10,123 bases of DNA from Candidatus Brevefilum sp. (GCA_007119455.1 SKPR01000143.1:1-10123); one strand, 5' to 3'. Positions 1-7,567 are shown, numbered from the stretch's first letter. Numbers and translations are program-made. The notes: generated by a model not told the origin, from the sequence alone.

Positions 1-1497
1 GAAGACTTAAAACAGAAATTGAGCAAGACCCAGGCTCAAATCGCAGATGCCAATGAGAAGCTGGCTCAGCGTCAAAAGCTTGAGGACGCCATCCGGCAGC
101 TGCAGGCAGATCAGGCAGAAGCCAAAGCAGAAAACCCCCGCCTCAAAGAGGAGGGCCTGGAGTTGGGGGCGCGTATTGACCAGTTAAAAGGGGCCAGGGA
201 AGCAGCCTGCCCGATTTGCGGCCAGTCCCTCAGCACTGAAGACCGGGAAGATCTGATCCGATCTTTAACCAAGGACCTGGAAGATAAACGAGAGCGCTAC
301 CGGGTAAATAATGAACTGTTGAAGGGTTTTACCAACCAGCTCGAAAAAATGGGCTCGCAGCTGGCAGACTTGAGTGGGGTAGAAGCCCAACTGCGCCAGG
401 CTACCCGGCTGGCCGATCAGCTGAATCTCCAGTTGGAAAACCTGCACGAGCGTCAACAAACCTGGGAGGAAGAGGGCAAACGCCGCCTGCAAACCATCAC
501 GGAAACCCTTGCGGACAAGTCCTTTGCACAGGATGCCCGAGAAGGGTTGGAAAAAATTGACGCAGAACTGGAACAACTTGGTTATGACCTCTCGGCCCAC
601 GAGAAATTGCGTGAAGCTGAACAGGCCAGCCGCAGAGCAGAAGCGGATATCAGGCAGCTTGAGCAGGCCCGGGCTGCTCTGGCACCCATCCAGCGGGAGA
701 TAGCTGGCCTGGAAGATCAGCTCGAAGCCCAGGAAGCTCTCGTGGATCAACTCAGCGCTGAACAGGCAGACGCGGCAGCCGCAGTGGCTGCCATGGAAGT
801 TGACCTGCCAGACCCGACAGATGTCGAATCGAAACTGCACGATATCCAGGAGCAGGAAAACCGCCTGCGGATGGAAGTTGGCGGCGCCCGGCAAAAGGTG
901 GCGGTTCTCGAAACACTGAAAACACGGAAAGCGGCTTTGGTAGAAGAGCGGGAGGGAATGACTCAGCAGATTGTTAACCTTAAACAGCTCGAGCGCGCCT
1001 TTGGCAAGGATGGGGTTCCGGCTTTGTTGATAGAACAGGCGCTGCCCGAAATCGAAGAAACGACCAACAACCTGCTTTCAAGGTTGACCAATGGGCGGAT
1101 GTCCTTCAGCTTTATGACCCAGCGCGAATATAAGGATACCAGCCGGGATGATCTAAAAGAGACCCTCGATATGGTCATTTCGGACAGTGTGGGTGAGCGC
1201 GATTATGAGATGTTTTCGGGCGGTGAAGCCTTCCGGGTAAACTTTGCCATTCGTCTGGCCCTCTCGCAGGTGCTGGCGCGTCGGGCAGGGGCAAGGCTGC
1301 AAACCCTGGTGATCGACGAAGGCTTTGGCAGTCAGGACGTTCAGGGCAGACAGAGGTTGGTGGAAGCGATCAACCTGGTGCGGGATGATTTTGAAAAGAT
1401 CCTGGTCATCACCCACCTGGAGGAGTTGAAAGAGGTCTTTCCCACCCGGATCGAAGTCGAAAAAACAGCTCAGGGATCGCAGTTGGAGGTGATTTAA
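1..1497 (+). CDS. sbcC: SbcC/Rad50-type exonuclease ATPase subunit, C-terminal part (5' end outside window)
   Basis: The reading frame is open from base 1, so the first 498 residues seen here are the C-terminal part of a longer protein; the Walker A half lies upstream. Counting from base 1, the fragment shows the end of the first coiled-coil arm. A zinc hook follows, CPIC (Cys70 and Cys73, codons 208-210 and 217-219), through which Rad50/SbcC molecules dimerise. A long Glu/Gln/Ala-rich returning coiled coil runs to about residue 320. The C-terminal ABC ATPase lobe has the signature FSGGE (about 405-409), Walker B LQTLVIDE (433-440), D-loop GFGSQD and a switch histidine in VITH (His472). In this family the ATPase works with the SbcD/Mre11 nuclease to process DNA ends and hairpins. 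That partner would be expected just upstream and is not visible. The next gene follows after 23 bp in the same direction, suggesting a shared transcript. Confidence 0.93.
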   Translation, partial: EDLKQKLSKTQAQIADANEKLAQRQKLEDAIRQLQADQAEAKAENPRLKEEGLELGARIDQLKGAREAACPICGQSLSTEDREDLIRSLTKDLEDKRERYRVNNELLKGFTNQLEKMGSQLADLSGVEAQLRQATRLADQLNLQLENLHERQQTWEEEGKRRLQTITETLADKSFAQDAREGLEKIDAELEQLGYDLSAHEKLREAEQASRRAEADIRQLEQARAALAPIQREIAGLEDQLEAQEALVDQLSAEQADAAAAVAAMEVDLPDPTDVESKLHDIQEQENRLRMEVGGARQKVAVLETLKTRKAALVEEREGMTQQIVNLKQLERAFGKDGVPALLIEQALPEIEETTNNLLSRLTNGRMSFSFMTQREYKDTSRDDLKETLDMVISDSVGERDYEMFSGGEAFRVNFAIRLALSQVLARRAGARLQTLVIDEGFGSQDVQGRQRLVEAINLVRDDFEKILVITHLEELKEVFPTRIEVEKTAQGSQLEVI

Positions 1498-1520
1498 GTC
1501 ATCGGCGATGAAACGGAAAC

Positions 1521-2276
1521 ATGCGTAAGGGTTATCTGACCGTTAAAGATATGGCAGACGCTGTTGGCTGCCATGTGAACACCGTTCACTTATATGAAAA
1601 ATGGGGCTTCATCCCGCCGGTCACGCGTGACCCGGACAATAGCTACCGGGTGTATACACCCTATCACCGGGAACAATTCAAACTGGCTTATCTGGCATTA
1701 AAATATCCTTACCCGGGTGGTAAGGCGGTTGTTTTAAGCCTGGTTCAGGCAGCCCGCGATCGTCAGCTCGATCAGGCACGGGCCTTGGCCGATGTTTACC
1801 GGGAGCAGATCGAGGCCGAACGCGCCCAGGCTGAGGCCGCGATTGATTACCTGGAACGCTGGCTGGCAGGGGAGGTCGAAGCAAACTTGAAAAAACCACT
1901 GACCATTGGCCAGGTTGCAGCGCGATTATCGCTTACACGCGACACCCTGCGTTCATGGGAGCGCGATGGGTTGATCGAGGTGCCGCGCAACCCGGCTAAC
2001 GGCTACCGGCAGTATGGGCCAGTGGAAATCGGTCGCTTGCGAGTGATCCGGGTGCTGGTCAATGCCGGTTATTCGCATATGGCCATCCTGCGGTTGATGC
2101 TGCGGCTGGACAGAGGCGATGATGTTGACCCGCGCGCAGCTCTCGATACACCTAACCCTGATGAGGAGATTTACCACATCACCGACCAGTGGCTGACAGC
2201 CCTGGACGGCGAGATGGCACGCTACCATGCGATCATCAAGCAGATTGATGTTTTGAAGGATCTCATTTCCAATTAA
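1521..2276 (+). CDS. Transcriptional regulator with two tandem MerR helix-turn-helix domains
   Basis: This is a 251-residue protein. Residues about 5-70 form a MerR-type winged HTH: a YLTVKDMADAVG helix, then VNTVHLYEKWGFI and the wing with NSYRVY. A helical, charged stretch of about 50 residues follows (80-120). A second MerR-type HTH starts at about residue 127, with LTIGQVAARL, then TRDTLRSWERDGLI, and wing NGYRQY. The C-terminus is a short helix. MerR proteins normally carry one HTH plus a dimerisation coiled coil and an effector domain. Here no metal-binding cysteine cluster or drug-binding domain is seen, so the effector is unknown. The start at 1521 gives the first HTH immediately, but it has only a weak purine-rich site before it (GAAACGGAAAC). 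This fits translation from the sbcC transcript. It converges with the dehydrogenase operon; any regulatory link to it is speculation. A chromosome-partition or structural DNA-binding role is also possible. Confidence 0.85.
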   Translation: MRKGYLTVKDMADAVGCHVNTVHLYEKWGFIPPVTRDPDNSYRVYTPYHREQFKLAYLALKYPYPGGKAVVLSLVQAARDRQLDQARALADVYREQIEAERAQAEAAIDYLERWLAGEVEANLKKPLTIGQVAARLSLTRDTLRSWERDGLIEVPRNPANGYRQYGPVEIGRLRVIRVLVNAGYSHMAILRLMLRLDRGDDVDPRAALDTPNPDEEIYHITDQWLTALDGEMARYHAIIKQIDVLKDLISN

Positions 2277-2292
2277 TGATCTGAAAATACCG

Positions 2293-2331
2293 AAAAAAAC
2301 ATAGCGCCGCTGCCCGGGGCAACGGCGCTAT
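2293..2331 (-). terminator. Rho-independent terminator of the dehydrogenase operon
   Basis: On the minus strand a perfect 9-bp stem (2331-2323 with 2309-2301, ATAGCGCCG) is extended by four inner pairs and closed by a CGG loop. One base later comes a run of seven T (complement of 2293-2299). It begins about 50 nt after the stop codon of the E3 gene. On the plus strand the hairpin is not followed by a T-run, so it is oriented for the minus-strand operon. It may still hinder read-through from the MerR gene. Confidence 0.9.
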
Positions 2332-2380
2332 AAAGGGAGGATCAGTTCCGCCTGTTATTTTGATTTTAACTGAAACCCGC

Positions 2381-3778
2381 TCATTTGTGAATGGCTTCAC
2401 CTTCTGCGGCTTCGGCAGCTTCCATGATCGCTTCGGTCAGGGTGGGGTGGGCATGCACGTTACGGGCGATCTCGCGGGTGGTCAGTTCAAAACGCTGGGC
2501 CAGGGTCAACTCGGGCAGCAGTTCGGATACATCCGGCCCGACCAGGTGGGCACCCAGAATCTCGCCATATTTTTTATCGCTGACGATTTTGACAAAACCC
2601 TGGTAGTCGCCTAGACCGAGGGCTTTCCCATTGGCCTGGAAGGGGAATTCACCGACGGACACATCGTAGCCCATCTCCTGTGCCTCGGCCTCCGTATAGC
2701 CGAAGGAGGCGGTCTGCGGATGTCCGTAAACGGCCCGGGGCATCATGTCGTAGTCCAGGGTGACGGTTTCGACACCGGCAATATTCTCCGCGGCAATCAC
2801 ACCCATGGCGGAGGCCACATGTGCCAATAGGAGTTTGCCGGTCACATCGCCCACGGCCCAGATGCCATCGACACTGGTTGCCATGCGTTCATCAATTTCT
2901 ATATGACCCTTATCCGTGAGCTTGACACCAACCTCTTCCAACCCCAGGCCCTGGCTGTTCGGTTTGAACCCGATTGCCACCAGGGTCAGGTCGGCTTCGA
3001 GGGTCTCTTCCCCATCGTCTGTTTCAACCGTGACTTTGGTGCCTTTTTTAGTTGCTTCCACACCCTGCACTTTGGACCCGGTCATAACTTTGATGCCGCG
3101 TTTTGAATAGGCTTTTTCGATTTCTTTGCCGACGGACTCATCTTCCAGCGGAAGCAGGGTCTCAAGCATTTCGATAATGGTCACATCCACGCCATAGGCA
3201 TTCCAGATGGTTGCAAACTCAACACCAATGGCGCCACCACCGATGATCACAACCGATTTGGGGAGTTCGTCTCGTAAAATCGCTGTCTCGTAATCGATGA
3301 TCTTTTCGCCGTCCAGTTCGACACCAGGAATGGTGAAGGTGTGGGCACCAGTGGCGACAATGATATCTTTTGCCTTTAGCGTTTCTTTTTCGCCATCTTC
3401 AGGGCTCACTTCGATGGTGTCTTTGGCAGTCAGTTTGGCAGCACCCATATGGACGTCAATATCGTTCTTTTTCATCAGGAACTTGACGCCGCGCACCAGC
3501 CTTTCGGACACTTTTCGGCTGCGATCATAAGCCGTGCTGTAATCCAGTTCGAGGTTCTCAAAACTGAACCCGAATTCCTTGCCGCGTTCACGGAGGGTAT
3601 GCGCCACATCGGCGTTTTTTAGCAGGGCTTTGGAAGGGATGCAGCCAATATTCAGACAGACACCACCCAGGAAACGTTTTTCAACAAGGGCTGTTTTCAG
3701 GCCGAGTTGGGCACTCCGGATGGCTGCCACATACCCGCCTGGGCCAGCGCCGATCACAACGACATCATATTCTTTCAT
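2381..3778 (-). CDS. lpdA: Dihydrolipoyl dehydrogenase (E3)
   Basis: This 465-residue flavoprotein reoxidises the dihydrolipoyl group of the E2 subunit and passes electrons through FAD to NAD+. It has the expected length and all family landmarks. These are the N-terminal FAD-binding GAGPGGYVAA (10-19), the redox disulfide in CLNIGC (Cys41 and Cys46), and the NAD-binding VIIGGGAIGVEFA in the middle. The second FAD contact AVGDVTG precedes the dimerisation domain, which carries the catalytic His444-Pro and Glu449 of HPTLTE near the C-terminus. The ATG at 3778 is preceded by GGAG about 10 nt upstream. It is the last gene of the operon and lies 107 bp after E2. That gap holds a possible internal promoter, which might allow extra E3 synthesis. 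The enzyme could also serve other lipoyl systems in the cell, such as glycine cleavage. Confidence 0.97.
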   Translation of the reverse strand: MKEYDVVVIGAGPGGYVAAIRSAQLGLKTALVEKRFLGGVCLNIGCIPSKALLKNADVAHTLRERGKEFGFSFENLELDYSTAYDRSRKVSERLVRGVKFLMKKNDIDVHMGAAKLTAKDTIEVSPEDGEKETLKAKDIIVATGAHTFTIPGVELDGEKIIDYETAILRDELPKSVVIIGGGAIGVEFATIWNAYGVDVTIIEMLETLLPLEDESVGKEIEKAYSKRGIKVMTGSKVQGVEATKKGTKVTVETDDGEETLEADLTLVAIGFKPNSQGLGLEEVGVKLTDKGHIEIDERMATSVDGIWAVGDVTGKLLLAHVASAMGVIAAENIAGVETVTLDYDMMPRAVYGHPQTASFGYTEAEAQEMGYDVSVGEFPFQANGKALGLGDYQGFVKIVSDKKYGEILGAHLVGPDVSELLPELTLAQRFELTTREIARNVHAHPTLTEAIMEAAEAAEGEAIHK

Positions 3779-3819
3779 GAAAGGGATTCTCCATTTCTTT
3801 TTATTATTCTTGAACTAGA

Positions 3820-3854
3820 CGCATCAATTTATGCGGTATTTTGTCTCCATTATA
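3820..3854 (-). promoter_or_regulatory. Possible internal promoter and imperfect palindrome before the E3 gene
   Basis: Reading the minus strand, a perfect TATAAT lies at 3854-3849. No convincing -35 hexamer stands 16-18 bp upstream, where the sequence is TAAATC-like. About 13 nt downstream is a 16-bp imperfect palindrome (plus-strand 3820-3835, CGCAT...ATGCG around AATT). It could be an operator, a small hairpin in the mRNA, or chance in an AT-rich gap. Confidence 0.3.
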
Positions 3855-3885
3855 CCGAATGTCATCTACGTGATTTATTAAAAAT

Positions 3886-5208
3886 TCAAGCCAGCGGCCA
3901 GTTTTCAAGGGCATGGACGACATGGGCCAGGAAAGTATCAGCCGAAGCGCCGTCCAGCACACGGTGGTCAAAGGTGAAGCTCAGGTAGACCATTGGGCGG
4001 ATGGCAATGGCATCATTCACCACGACCGGACGCTTCTGAATGATGCCAGTGCCCAGGATGCCGCTCTGGGGCTGGTTGATGACGGGTGTCGCAAATAACG
4101 AACCCTTGGTGCCATGGTTGGTCAGGGTGAAGGTGCCGCCCTGGACCTCATCCGGTTTGAGTTGACCTGACCGGGCGCGTTCAGCCAGATCGTTGACCTG
4201 GCGTGCCAACCCCGTCAGCGAGCTCTCATCAGCCCGTTCGATAACCGGTACGATCAGCCCACCGGAGGGCAATGCCACAGCCATCCCCAGATTAATCGCT
4301 TTGTGGACGCGGATGCCCTCATCAGTCCATGATGCGTTGGCCAGCGGGACGGCTTTCAAGCCTGTGACAATAGCACTCAGGAAATAGGCGGTATAGGTCA
4401 GGTGCACCCCGCGCGCTTCAGCTTTCGGTTGTGAAACCTGGCGATGGGCAAATACCCGGCTCATGTCAGCTTCCATGACGGTTGTGACGTGGGGAGCCGT
4501 TTGCTTGCTGTGAACCATATGCTCAGCGATACGCTTTCGCATGGATGTCAGGGGCAGGGTTTCGCCCGGCTCTGCCAAAGGTTTGTGTTCGGGCGGTGCT
4601 TCCTGTTCTTTTTCCGATTGGGCAAAGACCAGCTCAGTTGGCCGGAACAGATCGCCATCAGCCGGGGTTTCCCAGATAGGGATTTCAGGTTCTTCTTCTA
4701 CTTCTTTCTTTTCTTCTTTTCTCTCCTCAAGGTAGTTGAGGACATCTTTCTTAGTGATGCGGCCATCCATCCCGGTGCCCTTGACCTTACTCAGGTCAAC
4801 ATCCTCCTCCTGGGCCAGCCTGGAGACTACGGGGGAAATATAACCAAGGTCTTTATCCCGTCCGGAGTCTTGTTTGGCTTCAGGTTGTTCGGGCGCAGGC
4901 TCTTCAACGGGTTCTTCCTGGGGTTCGTGCTCTTTTTCACGGGCCTGATCTTCGTCAGGGATGGACTCGCCCGGTTCACCGATCCAGGCCAGGATGGTGC
5001 CGGCCTCAACCGTTTCTCCCTCCGGCACCAGGATTTTTAGCAAGGTGCCGCTGGCAGAACTGGGGATCTCGGTATCGACTTTATCGGTATTGATCTCGAC
5101 CAGGGGTTCATATTCTTCGATAGTTTCGCCTTCTTCCTTCAACCAGGCTGTTACCGTTCCTTCCACTACGGATTCACCCAGTTTGGGCATAATGACTTTG
5201 GTAGGCAT
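3886..5208 (-). CDS. Dihydrolipoyllysine acyltransferase (E2), branched-chain 2-oxo acid dehydrogenase type
   Basis: A 440-residue E2 core subunit. Residues 2-77 are one lipoyl domain with the lipoylated Lys43 in NTDKVDTE. An acidic Glu/Pro-rich linker follows (about 83-118), then a peripheral-subunit-binding domain (about 122-162, ISPVVSRLAQE with GTGMDGRITKKDV). A second highly charged linker (about 163-215) is unusually long. The catalytic acyltransferase domain (about 218-440) contains MRKRIAEHM and the active-site DHRVLDG with His415 and Asp419. It transfers the acyl group from E1 through lipoamide to coenzyme A and forms the structural core of the complex. Start: ATG at 5208 with AGGAGG about 7 nt upstream. 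The gap of 101 bp to E1 beta carries a 10-bp inverted repeat. The acyl substrate cannot be read from the sequence; branched-chain is inferred from the E1 neighbours. Confidence 0.93.
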   Translation of the reverse strand: MPTKVIMPKLGESVVEGTVTAWLKEEGETIEEYEPLVEINTDKVDTEIPSSASGTLLKILVPEGETVEAGTILAWIGEPGESIPDEDQAREKEHEPQEEPVEEPAPEQPEAKQDSGRDKDLGYISPVVSRLAQEEDVDLSKVKGTGMDGRITKKDVLNYLEERKEEKKEVEEEPEIPIWETPADGDLFRPTELVFAQSEKEQEAPPEHKPLAEPGETLPLTSMRKRIAEHMVHSKQTAPHVTTVMEADMSRVFAHRQVSQPKAEARGVHLTYTAYFLSAIVTGLKAVPLANASWTDEGIRVHKAINLGMAVALPSGGLIVPVIERADESSLTGLARQVNDLAERARSGQLKPDEVQGGTFTLTNHGTKGSLFATPVINQPQSGILGTGIIQKRPVVVNDAIAIRPMVYLSFTFDHRVLDGASADTFLAHVVHALENWPLA

Positions 5209-5247
5209 GGGTCTTCCTCCTGTTTGTTATCTTGTTTCTTGTTTATG

Positions 5248-5291
5248 CCATCACCGGTTTTGGATGGGTTGTGCGTATTTTCCGGTGATGG
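5248..5291 (-). repeat. Perfect 10-bp inverted repeat between the E1 beta and E2 genes
   Basis: CCATCACCGG at 5248-5257 and its exact reverse complement CCGGTGATGG at 5282-5291 are separated by 24 bases. In the operon mRNA this would form a GC-rich stem just after the E1 beta stop and about 40 nt before the E2 start. There is no T-run after it, so it does not look like a full terminator. A processing site, an mRNA-stability hairpin or an operator are all possible. A third, partial copy (CTGGTGAT) lies at about 5302-5309, next to the E1 beta stop. Confidence 0.6.
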
Positions 5292-5309
5292 GCTCAATCT
5301 TCTGGTGAT

Positions 5310-6296
5310 TTAGAATGCTGCCAGATCCCGGATGGCATCAGCGATTTTATCGGGGTTGACCATGAACCATTCCTGCATTGGGTGGCTGAAAGGCACGGCA
5401 GGTACATCCGGCCCGGCCAGGCGCCTGACAGGGGCGTCCAGATCCATGAAGCCCCATTCAGCAATGGTGGCCGCAATCTCACCGCCATAACCGCCCGTCA
5501 GGTTGTCTTCGTGGACGATCAGGGCTTTGCTGGTTTTACGCACTGATTCGAGGATCGTTTCGCGGTCAACCGGGTAGAGGGTGCGCAGATCAACGACCTC
5601 CACATCAATCCCTTCTTCTGCAACGGTTTCAGCTGCCTGCAGGGCATAGTGGTGCATCATGCCGTAGGCAAACACACTCAGGTCTCTCCCCTCTCGGGTG
5701 ACTTTGGCTGGCCCGATAGGGATGGTGTATTCCTCGTCTTCGGGTACTTCGCCTTTGATCAGCCGGTAGCCCTTCTTGGGTTCAAAGAACATCACCGGGT
5801 TGGGGTCGCGCACCGCCGATTTGAGCAAACCTTTGGCATCGTAGGGGTTCGAAGGAATCACGACCTTGAGGCCGGGCACATGGGCAAAAAAGGCTTCCAC
5901 ACTTTGGGAGTGATAAAGTCCGCCGCCGATCCCGCCACCGTAAGGAGCGCGGATCACCATCGGCACGAACCAGGCGCCATCGGAACGATAGACCATTTTG
6001 GCAGCTTCGCTGACGATCTGGTTAAAAGCCGGGTAAATGAAATCAGCAAACTGGATTTCACAAATCGGGCGCTTACCATATAAGGCTGCGCCGATGCCTA
6101 CACCAACGATGGTCAGCTCTGCCAGGGGCGAATCAATCACGCGTTCTTCGCCGTATTTATCAAAAAGGCCGACCGTTGCCCGGAAAACACCGCCCCGCAC
6201 ACCGACATCCTCGCCGATCACAAACACGTTCTCATCGCGTTCCATTTCCTCATCCATCGCCTGCCGGATGGCTTCGACCAGGTTAATTTCAGCCAT
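5310..6296 (-). CDS. 2-oxo acid dehydrogenase E1 component, beta subunit (branched-chain type)
   Basis: A 328-residue protein, the usual length for E1 beta. It pairs with E1 alpha to form the thiamine-diphosphate heterotetramer that decarboxylates a 2-oxo acid. Visible landmarks are VFVIGEDVG (about 25-32), DSPLAE with the Glu60 that activates the cofactor, QFADFIYPAFNQI, and APYGGG. LYHSQSVEAFFAH contains His129, matching the active-site histidine of branched-chain E1 beta. RLAGPDVPAVPFSHPMQEWFMVNPDKI lies at the C-terminus. The open frame extends 37 codons further upstream, but that part is antisense-like coding of E1 alpha. The ATG at 6296 is chosen because it has a strong AGAGGAGG at the right distance and gives the conserved N-terminus. 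The start overlaps the E1 alpha stop by 8 bp (ATGGCTGA), indicating translational coupling and equal amounts of both subunits. Confidence 0.95.
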   Translation of the reverse strand: MAEINLVEAIRQAMDEEMERDENVFVIGEDVGVRGGVFRATVGLFDKYGEERVIDSPLAELTIVGVGIGAALYGKRPICEIQFADFIYPAFNQIVSEAAKMVYRSDGAWFVPMVIRAPYGGGIGGGLYHSQSVEAFFAHVPGLKVVIPSNPYDAKGLLKSAVRDPNPVMFFEPKKGYRLIKGEVPEDEEYTIPIGPAKVTREGRDLSVFAYGMMHHYALQAAETVAEEGIDVEVVDLRTLYPVDRETILESVRKTSKALIVHEDNLTGGYGGEIAATIAEWGFMDLDAPVRRLAGPDVPAVPFSHPMQEWFMVNPDKIADAIRDLAAF

Positions 6297-7272
6297 GATT
6301 GACCTCCTCTGCATAAACCGGGGTTGCGGCATCTTCACCCTTGGGATAGGGTGCTTCATTGCCGGCTTTGACAGCTTCATCCACTTCATCTTTTGCTTTT
6401 TGATCAAGCTCTTCGTATTCTTCTTCTGTCAGCAATCCCTCATCGATCAGGGCTTCTTTAGCCAGAATGATCGGGTCCTGTTTTTTATGCTTTTCGACTT
6501 CCTCACGGGTGCGGTAACTGCGGTCATCATCATCAGAAGAGTGGGGCGTTAGGCGGTACATTTTTGCTTCAATGACGGTGGCGCCCTCGCCGTTTCTGGC
6601 TTTTTCGACTGCTTCTAATATGGCTTCGTATACCTCAAAGACCCTGGTTCCATCAACCTTGATGCCGGGCAGGCCTAATCCACAGGCTTTGTCGGCAGCA
6701 CTGTTGACTGCCATTTGTTTTTCTTGCGGGACAGAAATGGCGTACTGGTTGTTTTCCACCAGAAAAATCACCGGGAGCTTGTGGACAGCCGCAAAATTGA
6801 CGGCTTCATACCATTCTCCCTGTGAGGTAGCGCCTTCACCGATGGTGGTGAGCACAACCGCATCGCCACCGTCCATCTTGATCCCCAGCCCAATGCCCGA
6901 AGCATGGGGTGATTGCGTGGCGACCGGGGCTGAATGGCTGACGACATTGGCATGGCGCATGCTGAAGTGGCTGGGCATCTGGCGTGCGCCGGATGTGGGA
7001 TCCGGTGCTTTACCCAGCAGGCTCATCACGAATTCTGAAGGTGTCATACCCATGGCGATCAGCATCGCCAGATCACGGTAATAGGGGACCAGCCAGTCTT
7101 TGCCCTTTTTAATGGCGTAGACGGCGCCAACCTGCGCCGCCTCCTGGCCGATCCCGGAAATATGAAAGGCAATCTTTCCCTGGCGGTGCAACACCCAGGC
7201 GCGTTCATCCAGGCGCCTGGCGAGAAGCATCACCCAAAACATTTCCTTTTTTAATGCGTTGGAGAGTGTCAT
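6289..7272 (-). CDS. 2-oxo acid dehydrogenase E1 component, alpha subunit (branched-chain type)
   Basis: A 327-residue thiamine-diphosphate-binding subunit and first gene of the operon. The cofactor motif runs from GEGATSQG (145-152) to ENN (173-175), the usual GDG-N spacing with Glu in place of the Asp. Other conserved parts are GQEAAQVG (42-49), VPYYRD (62-67) and ARQMPSHF (96-103). The loop LTPHSSDDDDRSYR (241-254) contains the catalytic-region histidine His244. This loop, and the general wording of both E1 subunits, matches my memory of Bacillus BfmBAA/BfmBAB branched-chain enzymes rather than pyruvate dehydrogenase, whose loop reads GHSMSDP. I therefore infer isobutyryl-, isovaleryl- and 2-methylbutyryl-CoA as products, but acetoin or pyruvate specificity is not excluded. 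An in-frame ATG exists at 7314, but the ATG at 7272 is preferred because of a good GGGAGG 8 nt upstream and the promoter position. Confidence 0.94.
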   Translation of the reverse strand: MTLSNALKKEMFWVMLLARRLDERAWVLHRQGKIAFHISGIGQEAAQVGAVYAIKKGKDWLVPYYRDLAMLIAMGMTPSEFVMSLLGKAPDPTSGARQMPSHFSMRHANVVSHSAPVATQSPHASGIGLGIKMDGGDAVVLTTIGEGATSQGEWYEAVNFAAVHKLPVIFLVENNQYAISVPQEKQMAVNSAADKACGLGLPGIKVDGTRVFEVYEAILEAVEKARNGEGATVIEAKMYRLTPHSSDDDDRSYRTREEVEKHKKQDPIILAKEALIDEGLLTEEEYEELDQKAKDEVDEAVKAGNEAPYPKGEDAATPVYAEEVNHG

Positions 7273-7301
7273 TGAGAAATCCTCCCGGGTTGATTTATGA
7301 C

Positions 7302-7351
7302 TAATTAGCTGCAATTTGTTATATAATTATAAATTCTACCATAGCTAATTA
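7302..7351. repeat. 9-bp inverted repeat straddling the operon transcription start
   Basis: TAATTAGCT at 7302-7310 and its exact reverse complement AGCTAATTA at 7343-7351 are centred 41 bp apart, close to four helical turns. One arm lies between the -35 and -10 of the dehydrogenase promoter and the other lies in the early transcribed region. Both arms contain the palindromic core TAATTA, so they may be two operator sites for one dimeric regulator. The region is AT-rich, which raises the chance of coincidence. Confidence 0.5.
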
Positions 7352-7361
7352 TGAAATTCAA
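7333..7361 (-). promoter_or_regulatory. Main promoter of the dehydrogenase operon
   Basis: On the minus strand, a -35 TTGAAT (7361-7356) is followed by a 17-bp spacer and then a -10 TAGAAT (7338-7333). The -10 is preceded by TGG, which makes it an extended -10. Transcription would start near 7326, leaving a leader of about 54 nt before the E1 alpha ATG at 7272. This is the best sigma-70-like match upstream of the operon. Confidence 0.65.
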
Positions 7362-7538
7362 TGAAAATAATCCTTTTGAAGATGATTTTGACGAAAAATG
7401 AAAGCTCTTCTGTTTAGCAATGACCTCGCACTTTCTTTTGTCAATAGCGCCCATCAATGTCCTTACTTTCATCTCTAAAATCTCAAATGAGGGAGGTCTT
7501 GATACCTTTACTTCTTTTTGACTGGAAATTTATCGAGA

Positions 7539-7567
7539 TTGGTTCTGAGGATAACGAGCAGTATACT
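7539..7567 (+). promoter_or_regulatory. Likely promoter of the small lipoprotein gene
   Basis: A -35-like TTGGTT (7539-7544), a 17-bp spacer and a -10 TATACT (7562-7567) place a start near 7575, about 23 nt before the ATG. The -35 is weak and the -10 is good. Confidence 0.45.

Noticed and set aside
265..894. Long open frame of 209 codons antisense to the SbcC coiled coil
   Set aside because: It is a compositional shadow of the repetitive Glu/Gln/Leu coding of the coiled coil, with no ribosome site or domain.
4690..4728. Near-pure pyrimidine tract on the plus strand (polypurine in the E2 mRNA)
   Set aside because: It is explained by the Glu/Lys/Arg-rich linker of E2 and needs no separate DNA function.
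6297..6407. 37-codon N-terminal extension of E1 beta
   Set aside because: It lies inside the E1 alpha coding region in another frame, lacks a ribosome site, and the ATG at 6296 gives the normal family N-terminus with a strong GGAGG site.
7351..7401. A 16-codon acidic mini open frame (MKFNENNPFEDDFDEK) on the plus strand upstream of the lipoprotein gene
   Set aside because: It has no ribosome-binding site, overlaps the -35 of the divergent operon promoter, and is short enough to arise by chance.
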